Shown here one piece after another: positions 11,472 through 22,958 of a stretch of 64,000 nucleotides of DNA. The stretch lies in the NCBI GenBank assembly GCA_024642205.1, contig JAHEBQ010000015.1, positions 1-64,000 on the forward strand, written 5' to 3'. The notes under the pieces were generated by a model. It did no database searches. It was not told where the DNA came from and was given only the letters and a program-made list of their open reading frames with translations. Origin of the DNA: Planctomycetaceae bacterium. Lineage in GTDB: Bacteria; Planctomycetota; Planctomycetia; Pirellulales; Pirellulaceae. Position 1 is the stretch's first letter. Every line of letters begins with the position of its first letter. Made by a program: the position numbers and the translations under genes.

Positions 11472-13895
11472 TCATTTCAAAAAGCGCTCCAGGCTCTCAC
11501 GAACCGCATCAAAATGAACGTGCAAAGCCGCCATGGATTTCCTTAGGCCAGCCATGTCGCCGTTCGAAGCCGATTGTTCGACCTCTTCGGCCGAAGCAAT
11601 CGCCAACTTGGGATTCAGGAACAGCATTGACCCTCTCAATGGGTGAATTGCCTGGCAAAGTCCCTTCATGTCACCTGAATCCAATGCTTTGATAGCGGAT
11701 TGCAACAACGGGGGAGTCTCTTTCAAGAATACCTGCACCAGTTCTCGGAGTAAATTCCGGTCATCTCCCACGTTGGCAAGGGCTTCCGACCAACTGACTG
11801 GCTCCTGCGAAGCCGTGCCGGGTTCAGCTGGTGTTGTTTCGTCAGCTGGAGAACCCTGAAACAAATCAGACAGTTTGTCTGCCAGATCCTTGAGGCGAAT
11901 TGGTTTGCAGAGGTAATCGTCCATTCCGGAGTCTAAACAACTCTCCCGATCACCTTTCATGGCGTGGGCGGTCATGGCAACAACCTTTACATGTTTTCCC
12001 GAGCCGGATTCTCGACGTCGTAATTCCCGGGTTGCTTCCAGTCCATCCATTTCCGGCATCTGCACGTCCATTAAAACCACATCAAAATTGTCCCGGTCAA
12101 GTAACGCAAGTGTTTCGATTCCGGTGTTGGCGACGGTTACCTTGTGTCCCAGTTTGTCCAGAATCCCGATGGCCAACTTTTGATTCACCAGGTTGTCTTC
12201 TGCCAACAGAACGTTTAACTGGCGTTGGAAAGGGGACGTGCCGACGGCAGCAACGGGTTGGGAGTTGTTGATTCCGGCGGTGCTTAATGACGAGACGACA
12301 GCGTCATACAACTCCGATTGTTTGGCCGGTTTCAGCAAATGCAATGAAATCCCCAGTGAACGAAGGTTTTTTGAATCGTCGGGGCGCGCCCCCGATGTAA
12401 GCATGATTACATTTGCGGGATTCAGAAGCGCCTTTTCGGTGATGGATTTCGCCAATGCCAATCCATCCATTCCGGGCATGTTTACGTCTGAAATAATCAG
12501 CTGAAACGCATCACCTTCTTCGGCTGCATCGGTCAACGCCGTCATTGCGGCTACTCCCCCAGACGTCGTCGTCGGATTCATGCCCCATTTTGCCAACATG
12601 TCCTTGAGGATCCGGCGGTTTGTTGCATTGTCGTCAACGATCAGAACACGGACCCCTTGAACGTCAATTCTGGAAACGGATGATTCCAATACCGAATCGG
12701 ATGGGTCAATTCCCAATGACAATTTGATCTGAAACCGACTGCCTTCGCCCAGTTTGCTTTCAACCCAGATTCGCCCGTTCATCAGCTCGACCAAGCGGGA
12801 AGAAATCGCGAGTCCAAGACCGGTTCCACCAAACTTGCGCGTCGTGGAGGCATCGGCCTGCTCAAATTCCTGAAAGACCTTGTCGCAATGTTCCGGAGCG
12901 ATGCCGATTCCGGTATCGACGACACTGATTAACAGGTCGACCTGCGAGTCTGTTTTGTCGATGCACTGGATTTCCAGAAGCACTTCGCCGACACTTGTGA
13001 ATTTGATCGCGTTTCCAACAAGATTGACGACAATTTGGCGAATCCGGCCGGGGTCTCCGATCAACCTTTTGGGAATGTTTTCATCGACATGAAAGGCTAG
13101 TTCCAGTCCTTTGGTGTGGGCGCGAAACCCCATCCCCTTCATCGTGTCACCCAACAATTCGTGAATATCAAACGTTGCCGATTGAAGCTCGAATTTGCCG
13201 GCTTCGATTTTCGAAAAATCGAGAATGTCGTTGATCAGCGTCAGTAGTGCTTCACCAGATTCCTGGACCATTCTCAGATACTCACGTTGCGTCTGCGTCA
13301 GTTCCGAGCCGAGCAGCAGATCCGTCATTCCAATAATGGCGTTCATCGGTGTCCGGATTTCATGGCTCATGTTCGCGACAAAATCACTTTTTGCCCGGTT
13401 GGCTTCATCCGCCGCGTTTTTTGCTGTTCGCAGTTCTTCGCGCTCGGCGATCAGCGCTTGCTCGGCAAGTCGCTGTTCCGTGATATCCCAGAAAATGGTC
13501 TGGATTCCAATCACATTGTCTTGCTCGTCTTTGACGGGCCCTTTTCGGGATGCGTAGAAAACGGTTTTTCCATCCACGATGTTGTCAAATACATCCTCAA
13601 GGACTTGGCCGGAACGCATGACGTCTTCATCTTCTTTACGAGCCAGTTCCGCAAAATCCTGGGGGTAGAAATCCGCGATCGTTCGGCCGACAATCTCATC
13701 GGCGTTTTTGCCAAACAAGCTTGCAAAGTTGTTGTTAACGAACACGATTTTGCCGTCACGATCTTTGCGGATAAAGCATGCAGGGATGCTGTTGACGAGT
13801 GAAAGAAACAGCGATCGGCCATCATGATGACTATCGTTGACTTTCCCTGATTGGTCGCGATTCAACTGGCCACGGGACATCGGTTGACCCCACAA
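11472..13895 (-). CDS. hybrid sensor histidine kinase: PAS-HisKA-HATPase-REC-REC-Hpt
   Basis: [38 protein letters not shown]; two receivers ([18 protein letters not shown]); Hpt-like AIHPLRGSM. Confidence 0.95.
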   Translation of the reverse strand: MWGQPMSRGQLNRDQSGKVNDSHHDGRSLFLSLVNSIPACFIRKDRDGKIVFVNNNFASLFGKNADEIVGRTIADFYPQDFAELARKEDEDVMRSGQVLEDVFDNIVDGKTVFYASRKGPVKDEQDNVIGIQTIFWDITEQRLAEQALIAEREELRTAKNAADEANRAKSDFVANMSHEIRTPMNAIIGMTDLLLGSELTQTQREYLRMVQESGEALLTLINDILDFSKIEAGKFELQSATFDIHELLGDTMKGMGFRAHTKGLELAFHVDENIPKRLIGDPGRIRQIVVNLVGNAIKFTSVGEVLLEIQCIDKTDSQVDLLISVVDTGIGIAPEHCDKVFQEFEQADASTTRKFGGTGLGLAISSRLVELMNGRIWVESKLGEGSRFQIKLSLGIDPSDSVLESSVSRIDVQGVRVLIVDDNATNRRILKDMLAKWGMNPTTTSGGVAAMTALTDAAEEGDAFQLIISDVNMPGMDGLALAKSITEKALLNPANVIMLTSGARPDDSKNLRSLGISLHLLKPAKQSELYDAVVSSLSTAGINNSQPVAAVGTSPFQRQLNVLLAEDNLVNQKLAIGILDKLGHKVTVANTGIETLALLDRDNFDVVLMDVQMPEMDGLEATRELRRRESGSGKHVKVVAMTAHAMKGDRESCLDSGMDDYLCKPIRLKDLADKLSDLFQGSPADETTPAEPGTASQEPVSWSEALANVGDDRNLLRELVQVFLKETPPLLQSAIKALDSGDMKGLCQAIHPLRGSMLFLNPKLAIASAEEVEQSASNGDMAGLRKSMAALHVHFDAVRESLERFLK

Positions 13896-14300
13896 GGTTA
13901 ATCCGGCAGACGATCGACATTGTACAATCGTATCGACGCCGCCACCAGCTTACGAAACGTGCCGATGATCGGAGAGTCCTGACCAAGTGATTTGATCCTG
14001 GCCCTGTCCCCGGCACAGCGGCGACCGGAGGCGATCGCGCGATTTCTCCCCAGGCGAAAACGCACATGATTCATGATGTGTTGGTCTTCGAATTCAGCGT
14101 TCTCGCGGTCCGGGTGCTGGCTAAAAAAGTCTGGAGTACGAAATCAAATCGCCATGAGATCCACGATTACCCTGAACGGCTTTACGGACCAGGACCCTTT
14201 GAAGCGATTGCCTGTACCGAGCCCAGATCAAGGTCTTGAGAACCAGCGAGTTCAGCAATTTGCGTCGTGTTGGGGGCATGGTATCCGACGCATGGCGCGC

Positions 14301-15995
14301 CTACGTATCGCGAACCTGGTCCCGCCGCAGCGCACGTCCCCAAATTTCCCGGAAAAGTCGCTCCATTCCTCTCGCTAACGCGGCGGTATCGCATGCCGAC
14401 GATGCCACAAGTGTCTTGCGCATTTGTTGACGCAGGACGGCCAGTTCATCGTGCGCTTCGGAGTGACAGGCCCATTGAAGGCCACGTTCGATCATATCGT
14501 CAACGTCGGTGGCCACAAAACGATCCAGGTGGCATCGCCGCAACAAGGTCTGGCTGGTTCGCGAGACCCAGCGGTCGCCATCAATGGTCAACACCGGAAC
14601 TCCTTGCCAGATCGCTTCCATTGTCGAGGTCCCACCGTTGTACGGAAATGTATCGAGTGCCAGATCGATTTTGTCATAGTGACGCAGATAGGTCACGTGG
14701 TCGGACGGACCATACAGATCAACGCGGTCCCGGTCGATGCCTCGTTTTTTGAACTGTTCCCGGACGTAGGCTTGATTGTTGGGCGACTTCAATGTGCGAT
14801 TGGCCAGGAGCAAACGAGAACCCGGGGCACGGCGCAGGATCTCCGCCCAGGCGTCGAGGACTTGCGGCGTGATCTTGTACTGGGGAGCCAGGTTGCCAAA
14901 CGTAAAACAACCTTCGGTTAATTGTGGCAACTCGCTGACCGGTGGCACAGGATAATCCACCGTAAACGTCAGATAACTGACAGGCAGACACAGAACCGAT
15001 TCCGAGAAATGCTGCAATTCGTCCGGCTGAATCATTTCGTCATCGCCGACGATGAATTCGATTCCCGGCAAACCGGAGCTCGCATACATGTTCCACCAAG
15101 CCACATTGACGGGGGCCGGATAACCAAGAAACAGACCGAGTCGGCCTTCATAGCTATAAGCATTCAAGTCAACCAGAATATCGATCCCGGTCGATCGGAT
15201 CAGCGCCGTGACTTGTTCATTGTCCAGGTCCCGAATATCGTACAGCTGGTCGGTAGCCTGGGGCTGGTAGCATGGCATTCCGGCGTCGTCAGGGCTGTCG
15301 GAAAACAGGCAAATCTGAAATTCCGATCGGTTGAGATGATTGATCAATCCCCAAACGGGTTTTGTGTAATTGGCGTTGTGAAAGAAGGCGCAGATGAACC
15401 CGATTCGCAGTGGTCCGTCGTGTGGTCTTGGTCTCGGTCGATCCCGTTCTGTCGGCCATGGCTTGCCATAGTACTCCGCCAGTTTTCTGGCGAATACCGT
15501 GCGGGTTTTCAGGAGTTTAAGGTGATCGGCCTCGGGCCAAGCGGGGATCAACGTCGCCAGGCTTTGCCATGATTCGATCGAATCGCCATGTTTCAAACCG
15601 GACTCCAAATGCGACGCCGCTCGACTGGTCTGACCCATTCGATATAAAACCCGCGCCAAATTGTGATGCGTTTCCGGGTTGTCATTATCCAGCTTCAAAC
15701 TGTTTTCGTATGCACCGATGGCCTGTGCGTATTCACCGACATCCGACAAAGCGTTGCCGGTAGACAACCAGATCTCAGCCGTGGCAGCGTTTAACTCGAT
15801 TATCCGATCGTAGGCTTTGAGTGCCGGAATGTAATCTCCATTTCGCGTATGGGCTTTCGCCAATTGTTCCAGGATGTGCGGACTATTGGGTGACAACTCA
15901 TCGGCGTTGGCAAGAAATAAGACTGCATTCTTGCTGTCTCCGCAATTGAGAAGCGACTTGCCTTCTTCAAAGAGCTTTTTTGATTTGGGTTCCAT
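14301..15995 (-). CDS. TPR protein with O-GlcNAc transferase-like (glycosyltransferase 41/SPINDLY-like) domain
   Basis: N-terminal TPRs; LRIGFICAFFHNANYTKPV..., LLLANRTLKSPNNQAYVREQFKKRGIDRDRVDLYG..., DLALDTFPYNGGTSTMEAIWQGVPVLTIDGDRWVSRTSQTLL. Confidence 0.93.
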   Translation of the reverse strand: MEPKSKKLFEEGKSLLNCGDSKNAVLFLANADELSPNSPHILEQLAKAHTRNGDYIPALKAYDRIIELNAATAEIWLSTGNALSDVGEYAQAIGAYENSLKLDNDNPETHHNLARVLYRMGQTSRAASHLESGLKHGDSIESWQSLATLIPAWPEADHLKLLKTRTVFARKLAEYYGKPWPTERDRPRPRPHDGPLRIGFICAFFHNANYTKPVWGLINHLNRSEFQICLFSDSPDDAGMPCYQPQATDQLYDIRDLDNEQVTALIRSTGIDILVDLNAYSYEGRLGLFLGYPAPVNVAWWNMYASSGLPGIEFIVGDDEMIQPDELQHFSESVLCLPVSYLTFTVDYPVPPVSELPQLTEGCFTFGNLAPQYKITPQVLDAWAEILRRAPGSRLLLANRTLKSPNNQAYVREQFKKRGIDRDRVDLYGPSDHVTYLRHYDKIDLALDTFPYNGGTSTMEAIWQGVPVLTIDGDRWVSRTSQTLLRRCHLDRFVATDVDDMIERGLQWACHSEAHDELAVLRQQMRKTLVASSACDTAALARGMERLFREIWGRALRRDQVRDT

Positions 15996-16445
15996 CGGTC
16001 CGTGGCTGGAGGAAAGCTCGAAACAGGCAACTCCCAAGGTCGCCTGGCAACCGAATCGTTACGATTCGGAACGCAACGGCACGTGAGTTCCGTAACCGTG
16101 AACCGTCCGCGCGAAAGCTGGGCCCCTTACCGGATGGTTCGATCGATTTTGGATCGCCATGCCGTTTGCGTCAACATTACGATGACTGGGCCAGAGAAGT
16201 GAACAAGGTTGATTTTTTCGGCCGTGCTATCGTCGTCGCGGGCTGCCAGCGATTGAATGGTCAACACGTATCCACGGTCGGAGGCAACTGGCAAAAACTG
16301 GCCACTTTGGGTCAAGTCTGCGGCTCGGGGAATATGACGGGATCGAAGCAAAAACCTAATCTGTATCGGTTGTTCGTGACGATGAATTGCCAATACCGTT
16401 AAATCCGGTCAGGATTCTAATCAACTGCCGATTCGAAAGCGCGTA

Positions 16446-17780
16446 ATGGTTTTCCCCAAGATAATGACAGGCTTGATTCTGGTCGTTGCAGGTGTTTCGA
16501 ATGCCAGCACCCAACTGATAGCGCAACAACCGCCTTCCGCTCCGCCGCTGTGGAACCAGAATTCCTCGTCACGTAAGGTTTTGGCGACAACGAGCAACGG
16601 GGTCTCGAATCATCGAACCGGGTCTCGAGCCGTGTTCACCGATCAATCGCAGCCCATTGCCCGCCCTCAGCCTGTCAAGCCAACCTCAACGGCCTCTCAA
16701 TGGACCCGGTTAAATGACGCTTCGAATCCGGCAATATCAACAAGACGAAACACGGAGCTGACAGAACGGGTTACCAGTCAACCCATGGATCGTTCCAAGG
16801 AGCCAATGGATTCGGTCAAGCCGGTCGTCAACTTCCAGCAGGGTATTCCCCAGCAAGACATCGCCCAAACCCAGCCAGTGCATCATCACTTCGGCGAGAC
16901 GGCGCAACGCTCGATACCCTACGTGGACCCCAGCCAATTCAGCGATGTAATGGTTTCGAGTTTTATCGATCAACCGCCATTGAACCGGAAAACGACCCAT
17001 CCCGTCGTCAGTGATTTTCCGATCAAAGATGTTTCCACCGTTGATTTTTCCAACGTGCAGTCAGTCGATCCACAAAAGGTCTTGAAAGACGGATCAATCA
17101 AATTTGCTGATCCGAGTAAATTCCTGGCTGATTCAACAAATGACGCGAATGGTCGCGTTTCCGAGTTCCAGCAGGGGGTTCCCTCGCAACGCGTTTCAAT
17201 CCGAAAAACGCTTGGTCAATCGCAGGATGGAACCAGCGTGGGCCAGGGACAGTCAGCGGAAGCGAAAAGAACTCCCACGCTGGCACAGGACCAGGAAATG
17301 GGCGCCGAAAACGACCGGCAATACCTGACCGTATCGGATGTCAACGCGCCGATTAGTCCCAACCCGTTTCAGGATCTGCAGCAAATTGACCGGTCAGGGA
17401 TCATTCAGCAAACCCCGCAGATTCAGCGGGCTTTCGTTCCAGCCAATACGTATCCGGAATTGAGTGGGCAGAACTTCCAGGATCATTTTGCTTCCTGGAC
17501 GGCGCATCAATTCCAGCACAAACCGTTGTACTTTGAAGAAGTCAATCTCGAACGGTATGGCAACGAGCTGCGGCATCAAAACGTGATGTCGGCGGCCCAT
17601 TTTTTCACCAGCGCTGTATTGTTACCATACAAAATGGGCCAGACGCCGCCGCGAACCTGCATATCAACGCTTGGCCGTCGCCGACCTGGAGAATGTGTTC
17701 CCTATCAAATCCACAAAGCGCCCGTTTCGAAACGCGGGCTCCTGACGGAGGGTCTGATCATAACTGCTCTATCGCTGTAG
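16446..17780 (+). CDS. secreted hypothetical protein, low-complexity N-terminus and conserved-looking C-terminal domain
   Basis: N-terminal hydrophobic leader; Gln/Ser/Pro-rich middle; C-term FQHKPLYFEEVNLERYGN...VMSAAHFFTSAVLLPYKMG...CISTLGRRRPGECVPYQIH resembles planctomycete proteins of unknown function (from memory). Confidence 0.75.
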   Translation: MVFPKIMTGLILVVAGVSNASTQLIAQQPPSAPPLWNQNSSSRKVLATTSNGVSNHRTGSRAVFTDQSQPIARPQPVKPTSTASQWTRLNDASNPAISTRRNTELTERVTSQPMDRSKEPMDSVKPVVNFQQGIPQQDIAQTQPVHHHFGETAQRSIPYVDPSQFSDVMVSSFIDQPPLNRKTTHPVVSDFPIKDVSTVDFSNVQSVDPQKVLKDGSIKFADPSKFLADSTNDANGRVSEFQQGVPSQRVSIRKTLGQSQDGTSVGQGQSAEAKRTPTLAQDQEMGAENDRQYLTVSDVNAPISPNPFQDLQQIDRSGIIQQTPQIQRAFVPANTYPELSGQNFQDHFASWTAHQFQHKPLYFEEVNLERYGNELRHQNVMSAAHFFTSAVLLPYKMGQTPPRTCISTLGRRRPGECVPYQIHKAPVSKRGLLTEGLIITALSL

Positions 17781-17799
17781 CGTCATCGTTGCGTCCAGG

Positions 17800-19731
17800 C
17801 TACCAGACGAATTGCCGACGAACCGCATCAACCAATTCATAGGTCCAAACGAAGGCGATTGGTCTTCTTCCGCAAACCACATCACCGACAACTTTGGCTC
17901 CATGACGTTTCAATGTCTGTTTTGGGTCGATTTCGCAATTGACGGCAACACTGGGTCCGACTTCTGCATCTATTTCCGTTGAACTGGAAATATTCTCAAT
18001 CGACGTGGAGAATTTTTGATCAGGATTCGATTCAAAGAAGTACTCTACATTCAAGTCCGCCAAACTGCCCGGCTGGGAGTTTGAAGCATTGAGTATATAG
18101 CCGATCTTTTTCTCTGCTGCTTTGAATTTCAGCTCCCAGTCTCCCGATTCATCAGCGACTTTTAGCAACGGATCACCCCACCGGACTGGCTTTTCACGAA
18201 GTAGTTTTTCGACGTTCCAGGTTACGATCCTGCCGGCAATCGGTGAATAAATTTTGAGTTCGTCGATTCGTCGCTGCGTATAATCCCGTTTGTCTTCGTA
18301 GGAGCTGATTTGGAATTGCAGGTCCGCAACTTCGCTGGCCAGTTTCGCCTGGATCGAGCGATCGTCCACATTTCCAGTAGACGCCTGGTTGATTGCAATG
18401 ATCTTCGCGGCTTTGAATTTCGTCAACTTCTGGATTTCACCCATTGCTTCCTCGAGTTCAAGGTTGAGTGCCGGGGATCGAAGTTCGACCAGTAATTGTC
18501 CTTCGGTTACCGATTCACCGTGTTCTACCAGGACATTCTCCACAAACGAATCGTGTGGAGAAAACACCAGTTGTTCGGTTGCCGGCCGCAGCGATCCGTG
18601 CATCCGGATTTTGAAATCTGTTTGAATGAAGAAAGTCAGAAACAACAGGGCAACCGGCAAAACAACGTAGAGCAGGAATCGTGTCAGTCCTTTTAGATTC
18701 AGGGAACGTCCCAAAAAAAACAACGTATTGTGAAACGGAATGCTTGAAATCGTCTGTACATTGAACAATGCCAGGCTGGACTGGGGAATCACGATATTGG
18801 CAGCCCGAACAAACTCAAAAAATAGTGGAATCTCGGCAAATTCTGCCAACAAGACTCCACCGGGAGCGCGTGGCTTGCGGTTCCGGAGTTTTGCCTGAAG
18901 AGGAAAAAATGCAAAAAACGGCATTCCTGACAGTTCGCGATACTCGTCAATGCTGGCTTGAAGGTGCCCGTGGTCAGAAACCTGCGACGACAGAATGGGT
19001 GCGTTGGTTCGGCATGCCTGTTTGGCAATTCGAGCTGAGCACCTTAGTAATTCAGTTCGCTTCTCAAAAACAGAGACGGAGGACACGGCCTGCAATGAAA
19101 ATCGACTGGCAACATTCTTGAAAATCTGGACGCGCTCGCATCCCAACAACATTCGCGCGTCATTGGCAACGACCTTGGATAACTCCTGTTCGTCGAGACT
19201 TGAGAGGCAGCCGATCGAGAACTCAGTGACGCGTTTCAGAAAGTCTCCGTTGGATGATTCGGCTCGATCCGACTGAACCGAGATGAACCGGCTGATCAGA
19301 TCGGCGATCGCTTTCATCAATGACTGGGTCGCACCAGAGCGTTCAACCTTGGCAGTTTTCACGGCCAACAGGCCAATGAGATCCGAGTCGTTTTCGGACT
19401 TTTTGAAAATGGCAAATCCCGAACAGTTGGACCTCTTCTGGTCCTGGGCGATGCATCCATCGGGTGACGCACGAAGATCACCAAGTGAAGCCGTCCACTC
19501 CGGAAAGTACGATTCGATCGGCTCGGCCCGATTCACATTGCAGGGAATCCCATCGGGTCCAAGAATGAAGATCGCCGACGATTCAGGCTGCATGACTGCA
19601 TCGAGCGTTTCCAAGGCCCGGTCGAAGAGCTCGTCTGAACCTGTTTCCGTTTTGGAGGCCAGCTGATCGAGTTCGTCCATCAACGAGTCAATGACCTTCA
19701 TTAACTCATTGGGATTGCTGCTGACACTCAT
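17800..19731 (-). CDS. GAF-domain-like + HlyD-type periplasmic adaptor membrane protein
   Basis: Central TM FLLYVVLPVALLFLTFFIQ; adaptor lipoyl-like VFSPHDSFVENVLVEHGESVTEGQLLVELRSPAL, coiled coil, IYSPIAGRIVTWNVEKLLREKPVRWGDPLLKVAD; N-term GAF-like. Confidence 0.82.
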   Translation of the reverse strand: MSVSSNPNELMKVIDSLMDELDQLASKTETGSDELFDRALETLDAVMQPESSAIFILGPDGIPCNVNRAEPIESYFPEWTASLGDLRASPDGCIAQDQKRSNCSGFAIFKKSENDSDLIGLLAVKTAKVERSGATQSLMKAIADLISRFISVQSDRAESSNGDFLKRVTEFSIGCLSSLDEQELSKVVANDARMLLGCERVQIFKNVASRFSLQAVSSVSVFEKRTELLRCSARIAKQACRTNAPILSSQVSDHGHLQASIDEYRELSGMPFFAFFPLQAKLRNRKPRAPGGVLLAEFAEIPLFFEFVRAANIVIPQSSLALFNVQTISSIPFHNTLFFLGRSLNLKGLTRFLLYVVLPVALLFLTFFIQTDFKIRMHGSLRPATEQLVFSPHDSFVENVLVEHGESVTEGQLLVELRSPALNLELEEAMGEIQKLTKFKAAKIIAINQASTGNVDDRSIQAKLASEVADLQFQISSYEDKRDYTQRRIDELKIYSPIAGRIVTWNVEKLLREKPVRWGDPLLKVADESGDWELKFKAAEKKIGYILNASNSQPGSLADLNVEYFFESNPDQKFSTSIENISSSTEIDAEVGPSVAVNCEIDPKQTLKRHGAKVVGDVVCGRRPIAFVWTYELVDAVRRQFVW

Positions 19732-19893
19732 ATGCCACCGGTTAAAGTGCTATCGTTTTGAAAAATTACTCGGAAATACCCATAAATTCAGCGCAACCGG
19801 GCAAATCGAATGAAAACGGACTTTCGTTATAACCGATAAACTCCCTCAGGCGCAGGCTATTTTTATGTAAACCGTTTCAACCGGTAACAAACG

Positions 19894-22602
19894 ATGCGTG
19901 GAAAATTCAGATTTGCCATAACGATCATTGCCGTATTTTCAATCGGCTGTCGGACAGCGCCCAACAACCATATTTCCATGGTAGATGCGGTGCCCTCGGC
20001 GCTAGTGGGGAATGTCTATGAAAGCCTGACGCCGCAATTTCCCACGACGCAGGAGGCGCTATCGGAGGAACAGTTTGATGCCGGACCGTTGAATGATTTC
20101 AACTTCAATGATCCAGCTGGCTTTCTGCGATTGTCTCTCGATCAGTGTATTGAAAACGCGTTGACAAATTCGCAGGTTGTCAGGCAACTCGGAGGAACGG
20201 CGCTTCGATCACCCGAGTTAATGGTCACAGCTAACGACACCGCGATTGCCTACACGGATCCCCGGGTTGGCGAGGAAGCCGCGTTGTCTGCATTCGACGC
20301 AACATTTGACAATCTGTTCGCGTTCCAAAACAACGATCGAGCGTTCAATAGTTCGTTTATCGGCGACCAGGGCCGGCTGAAGCAGAAATTGGCAACCAAC
20401 ACAACGCGTTTATCAAAACGCTCGGCGACGGGTACCCTGTTTCAGCTGAACAACCAGATCCTGTACGACTTCAACAATACTCAGGCCAACCGATTCTCCA
20501 ATAACGTCTCGTGGGATACTTATTTGGAGGCTGAGATGCGTCAACCCTTGCTGCAGGGAGCTGGCTCGTTGTTCAATCGAATCGCCGGTCCAAATAATTT
20601 GCCCGGCGTCAACAATGGAGTGCTCATTGCGAGGACCAACACGGACATCAGCCTGGCCAATTTTGAGCTGGGAATCCGAAATCTTGTCAGCGAAGTCGAG
20701 AACGCGTATTGGGACCTGTACTTTGCTTATCGCGATCTTGAAGCAAAGATCGAAGCGCGAAACGGAGCCTACAAAATCTGGGAAAGTCTGAAAGCGCAGG
20801 GCCAAAACAAAAAGGCGGCTGAGATTCTACAGGCGGAAGAGCAATACTATTTGTTTGCCTCGCGGGTTCAAGATGCGATCCATGGCCAATTGAATGACGG
20901 AACAAGAACCTTCAACGGAAGCGCGAGCGGGACATTTCGAGGTAATGCCGGCGTTCGTACAACGGAGCGCCGTCTCAGGTTGATTGCAGGATACCCGGTG
21001 AATGACCAGGTGCTAATCGTTCCCGAAGACATGCCGGTCGAGGCGCAGGTCGTGTTCGACTGGGAGCAGTCGAAAACGGATGCGTTGACAAAACGGACAG
21101 AACTGCGGCGACAGCGATGGGTTCTCAAACGCGAAGAATTAAACTTGTTTGCCAACAAGAACTTTCTCCTGCCTCGCGTGGATTTGATTGGAAAATACCG
21201 CCTTCGTGGCTTTGGAAACGACCTTTTCGGAAATACCGGGTTCAATCCGCTGGTACCTCCGGGCGTCGATCTGCAAAACGGAAGCGATGCGTACCGAACA
21301 TTCCTGGATGGGGACTTGCAGGAATGGGAACTTGGAATGGACGTCAATATCCCGATTGGTTATCGACGCCAGTTTGCCGCGGTACGAAATTCCGAATTGG
21401 AAATTACGCGACAAAGAAAGATCCTGCTCGAACAGGAGCGTGAAATCGTCTATGGGCTAAGTAATTCGCTGGGAGAAGTCGAACGTACAAGTTCGCTGCA
21501 GGAACTCAACGCCAGACGGCTCGATGCGTCGAAGCAACAATACGCCGCCATTCAGGAAGATTTCAAAAATGACGATACGACTATCGACCTCGTTCTGGAG
21601 TCGCAGCGGCGCGTGATTGACGCAAAGCTGGATTACTTCAGGACTCAAGTCGAGTTCATGCTCGCGGTGAAATCCGTCCATTTTGAAAAAGGAACAATGC
21701 TGGAATACCACAATGTTTCTTTGAGCGAGAATGGATGGTCCACCGATGATTATCGTGAAGCCATTGAACGTGAAAAAAACAAAAGCCGTCCCATCAACTA
21801 TTACATCCCGGGACTGAAGGTCTCGTCTCCTTTCGACGAACGACAACTTGGAATCGCCGGGCCGGCACCAGAGTTTCTGGCCAAGCAGAAAGCCAAGGCT
21901 AAATCGGATGCCATGTTTGGTGACGACAATACGCCAGACGATATTGCACCGGAAACCGCGGTTGCGACAACGACAACTGACAATGCAACAGCTGAGGAAA
22001 CCGCTACGCCGGTTTCCGAGACTGTGTTGGTTTCCAACGTGCCGCCATCGGAGCCAGGACTTTTGGAAATCGTCGACCAATTGAAAGCCGATGGTTATCA
22101 ACCTGAATCAGCAAGCCGTCAATCAACGGCAACCGGTTCTCTTGTGCCTGGCTCGCAAACCGTTGGAACCTTGCCAAGTGCACCTGCGGCGAAGCCGCCA
22201 CTAGGGCCTCTCAGCTCCATCTCCCAAGATGCGACGGCGTCGGTTGGAACGAGTGCAGCTCCGGTTGCGCGGGCCATGCCATCAGCGGTCCCAGTCGCAA
22301 CTGCAATCGAAAGTACTTTTAGTGACTCGCGATCGCCGCAAACAGCCCGGTCTGACCAGTTTTCATTTTCTTCAAGGGCAAAGCCCAGCCCGGTCAAAAC
22401 TGAGCTGGTCGAAAACAACCGCGACTCACGGATCGCGACGTCTCCAACGACGTTCGATTTGCCAGGGGAAGGACAACTCCAGCGACCTTCCTCGTCATCC
22501 TCCGCGAGACGACCACTCCAACCCATGTTGCCGCCAGTTGGTACCGAGGTGCGTCTGTCGGATCTTCCTGATGCCCAGGACGGGTCGCGTAGTCGTCGAT
22601 AA
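19894..22602 (+). CDS. TolC family outer-membrane efflux lipoprotein with long disordered C-terminal extension
   Basis: Lipobox FSIGC; LSLDQCIENALTNS...; paired TolC-type repeats (EVENAYWDLYFAYRDLEAKIEAR, GYRRQFAAVRNSELEITRQRKILLEQEREIVYGLSNSLGEVERT); Ser/Pro/Thr-rich tail. Confidence 0.9.
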   Translation: MRGKFRFAITIIAVFSIGCRTAPNNHISMVDAVPSALVGNVYESLTPQFPTTQEALSEEQFDAGPLNDFNFNDPAGFLRLSLDQCIENALTNSQVVRQLGGTALRSPELMVTANDTAIAYTDPRVGEEAALSAFDATFDNLFAFQNNDRAFNSSFIGDQGRLKQKLATNTTRLSKRSATGTLFQLNNQILYDFNNTQANRFSNNVSWDTYLEAEMRQPLLQGAGSLFNRIAGPNNLPGVNNGVLIARTNTDISLANFELGIRNLVSEVENAYWDLYFAYRDLEAKIEARNGAYKIWESLKAQGQNKKAAEILQAEEQYYLFASRVQDAIHGQLNDGTRTFNGSASGTFRGNAGVRTTERRLRLIAGYPVNDQVLIVPEDMPVEAQVVFDWEQSKTDALTKRTELRRQRWVLKREELNLFANKNFLLPRVDLIGKYRLRGFGNDLFGNTGFNPLVPPGVDLQNGSDAYRTFLDGDLQEWELGMDVNIPIGYRRQFAAVRNSELEITRQRKILLEQEREIVYGLSNSLGEVERTSSLQELNARRLDASKQQYAAIQEDFKNDDTTIDLVLESQRRVIDAKLDYFRTQVEFMLAVKSVHFEKGTMLEYHNVSLSENGWSTDDYREAIEREKNKSRPINYYIPGLKVSSPFDERQLGIAGPAPEFLAKQKAKAKSDAMFGDDNTPDDIAPETAVATTTTDNATAEETATPVSETVLVSNVPPSEPGLLEIVDQLKADGYQPESASRQSTATGSLVPGSQTVGTLPSAPAAKPPLGPLSSISQDATASVGTSAAPVARAMPSAVPVATAIESTFSDSRSPQTARSDQFSFSSRAKPSPVKTELVENNRDSRIATSPTTFDLPGEGQLQRPSSSSSARRPLQPMLPPVGTEVRLSDLPDAQDGSRSRR

Positions 22603-22958
22603 ATCTGCGGTTGGAATGCCCTTTCTCGACGTAGGTCGGTCGATTCAGGTCCCGATGCTTTGTTAACGCACCGTCGGGAAACGATAACGCATTGAGCTTT
22701 GACACATTTTCGGTGTCAGCCCGGTACCAGGCGAACTTGTTAATATCAACCAGGTTATTGACGGATCGGTTGTCCAACATGCGAACGGTGAAACTCCCGA
22801 GTAATTGGGATGCTTGGATGCCCGAGGCAATGTGGGTTTCTCGCGTCCAGGGACCAGTGGTTCGAGGCATTATCACAGCCAGGCCAAGGGCCAGGTGCGA
22901 TCTGTGGTTGCAGGTCTTTCCGTTAGCTTCCTGGACATTTGGCGTTAGAATTGGCCTC

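Noticed and set aside
21457-22526. Minus-strand ORFs of 214 and 135 aa
   Set aside because: Antisense to the TolC family gene
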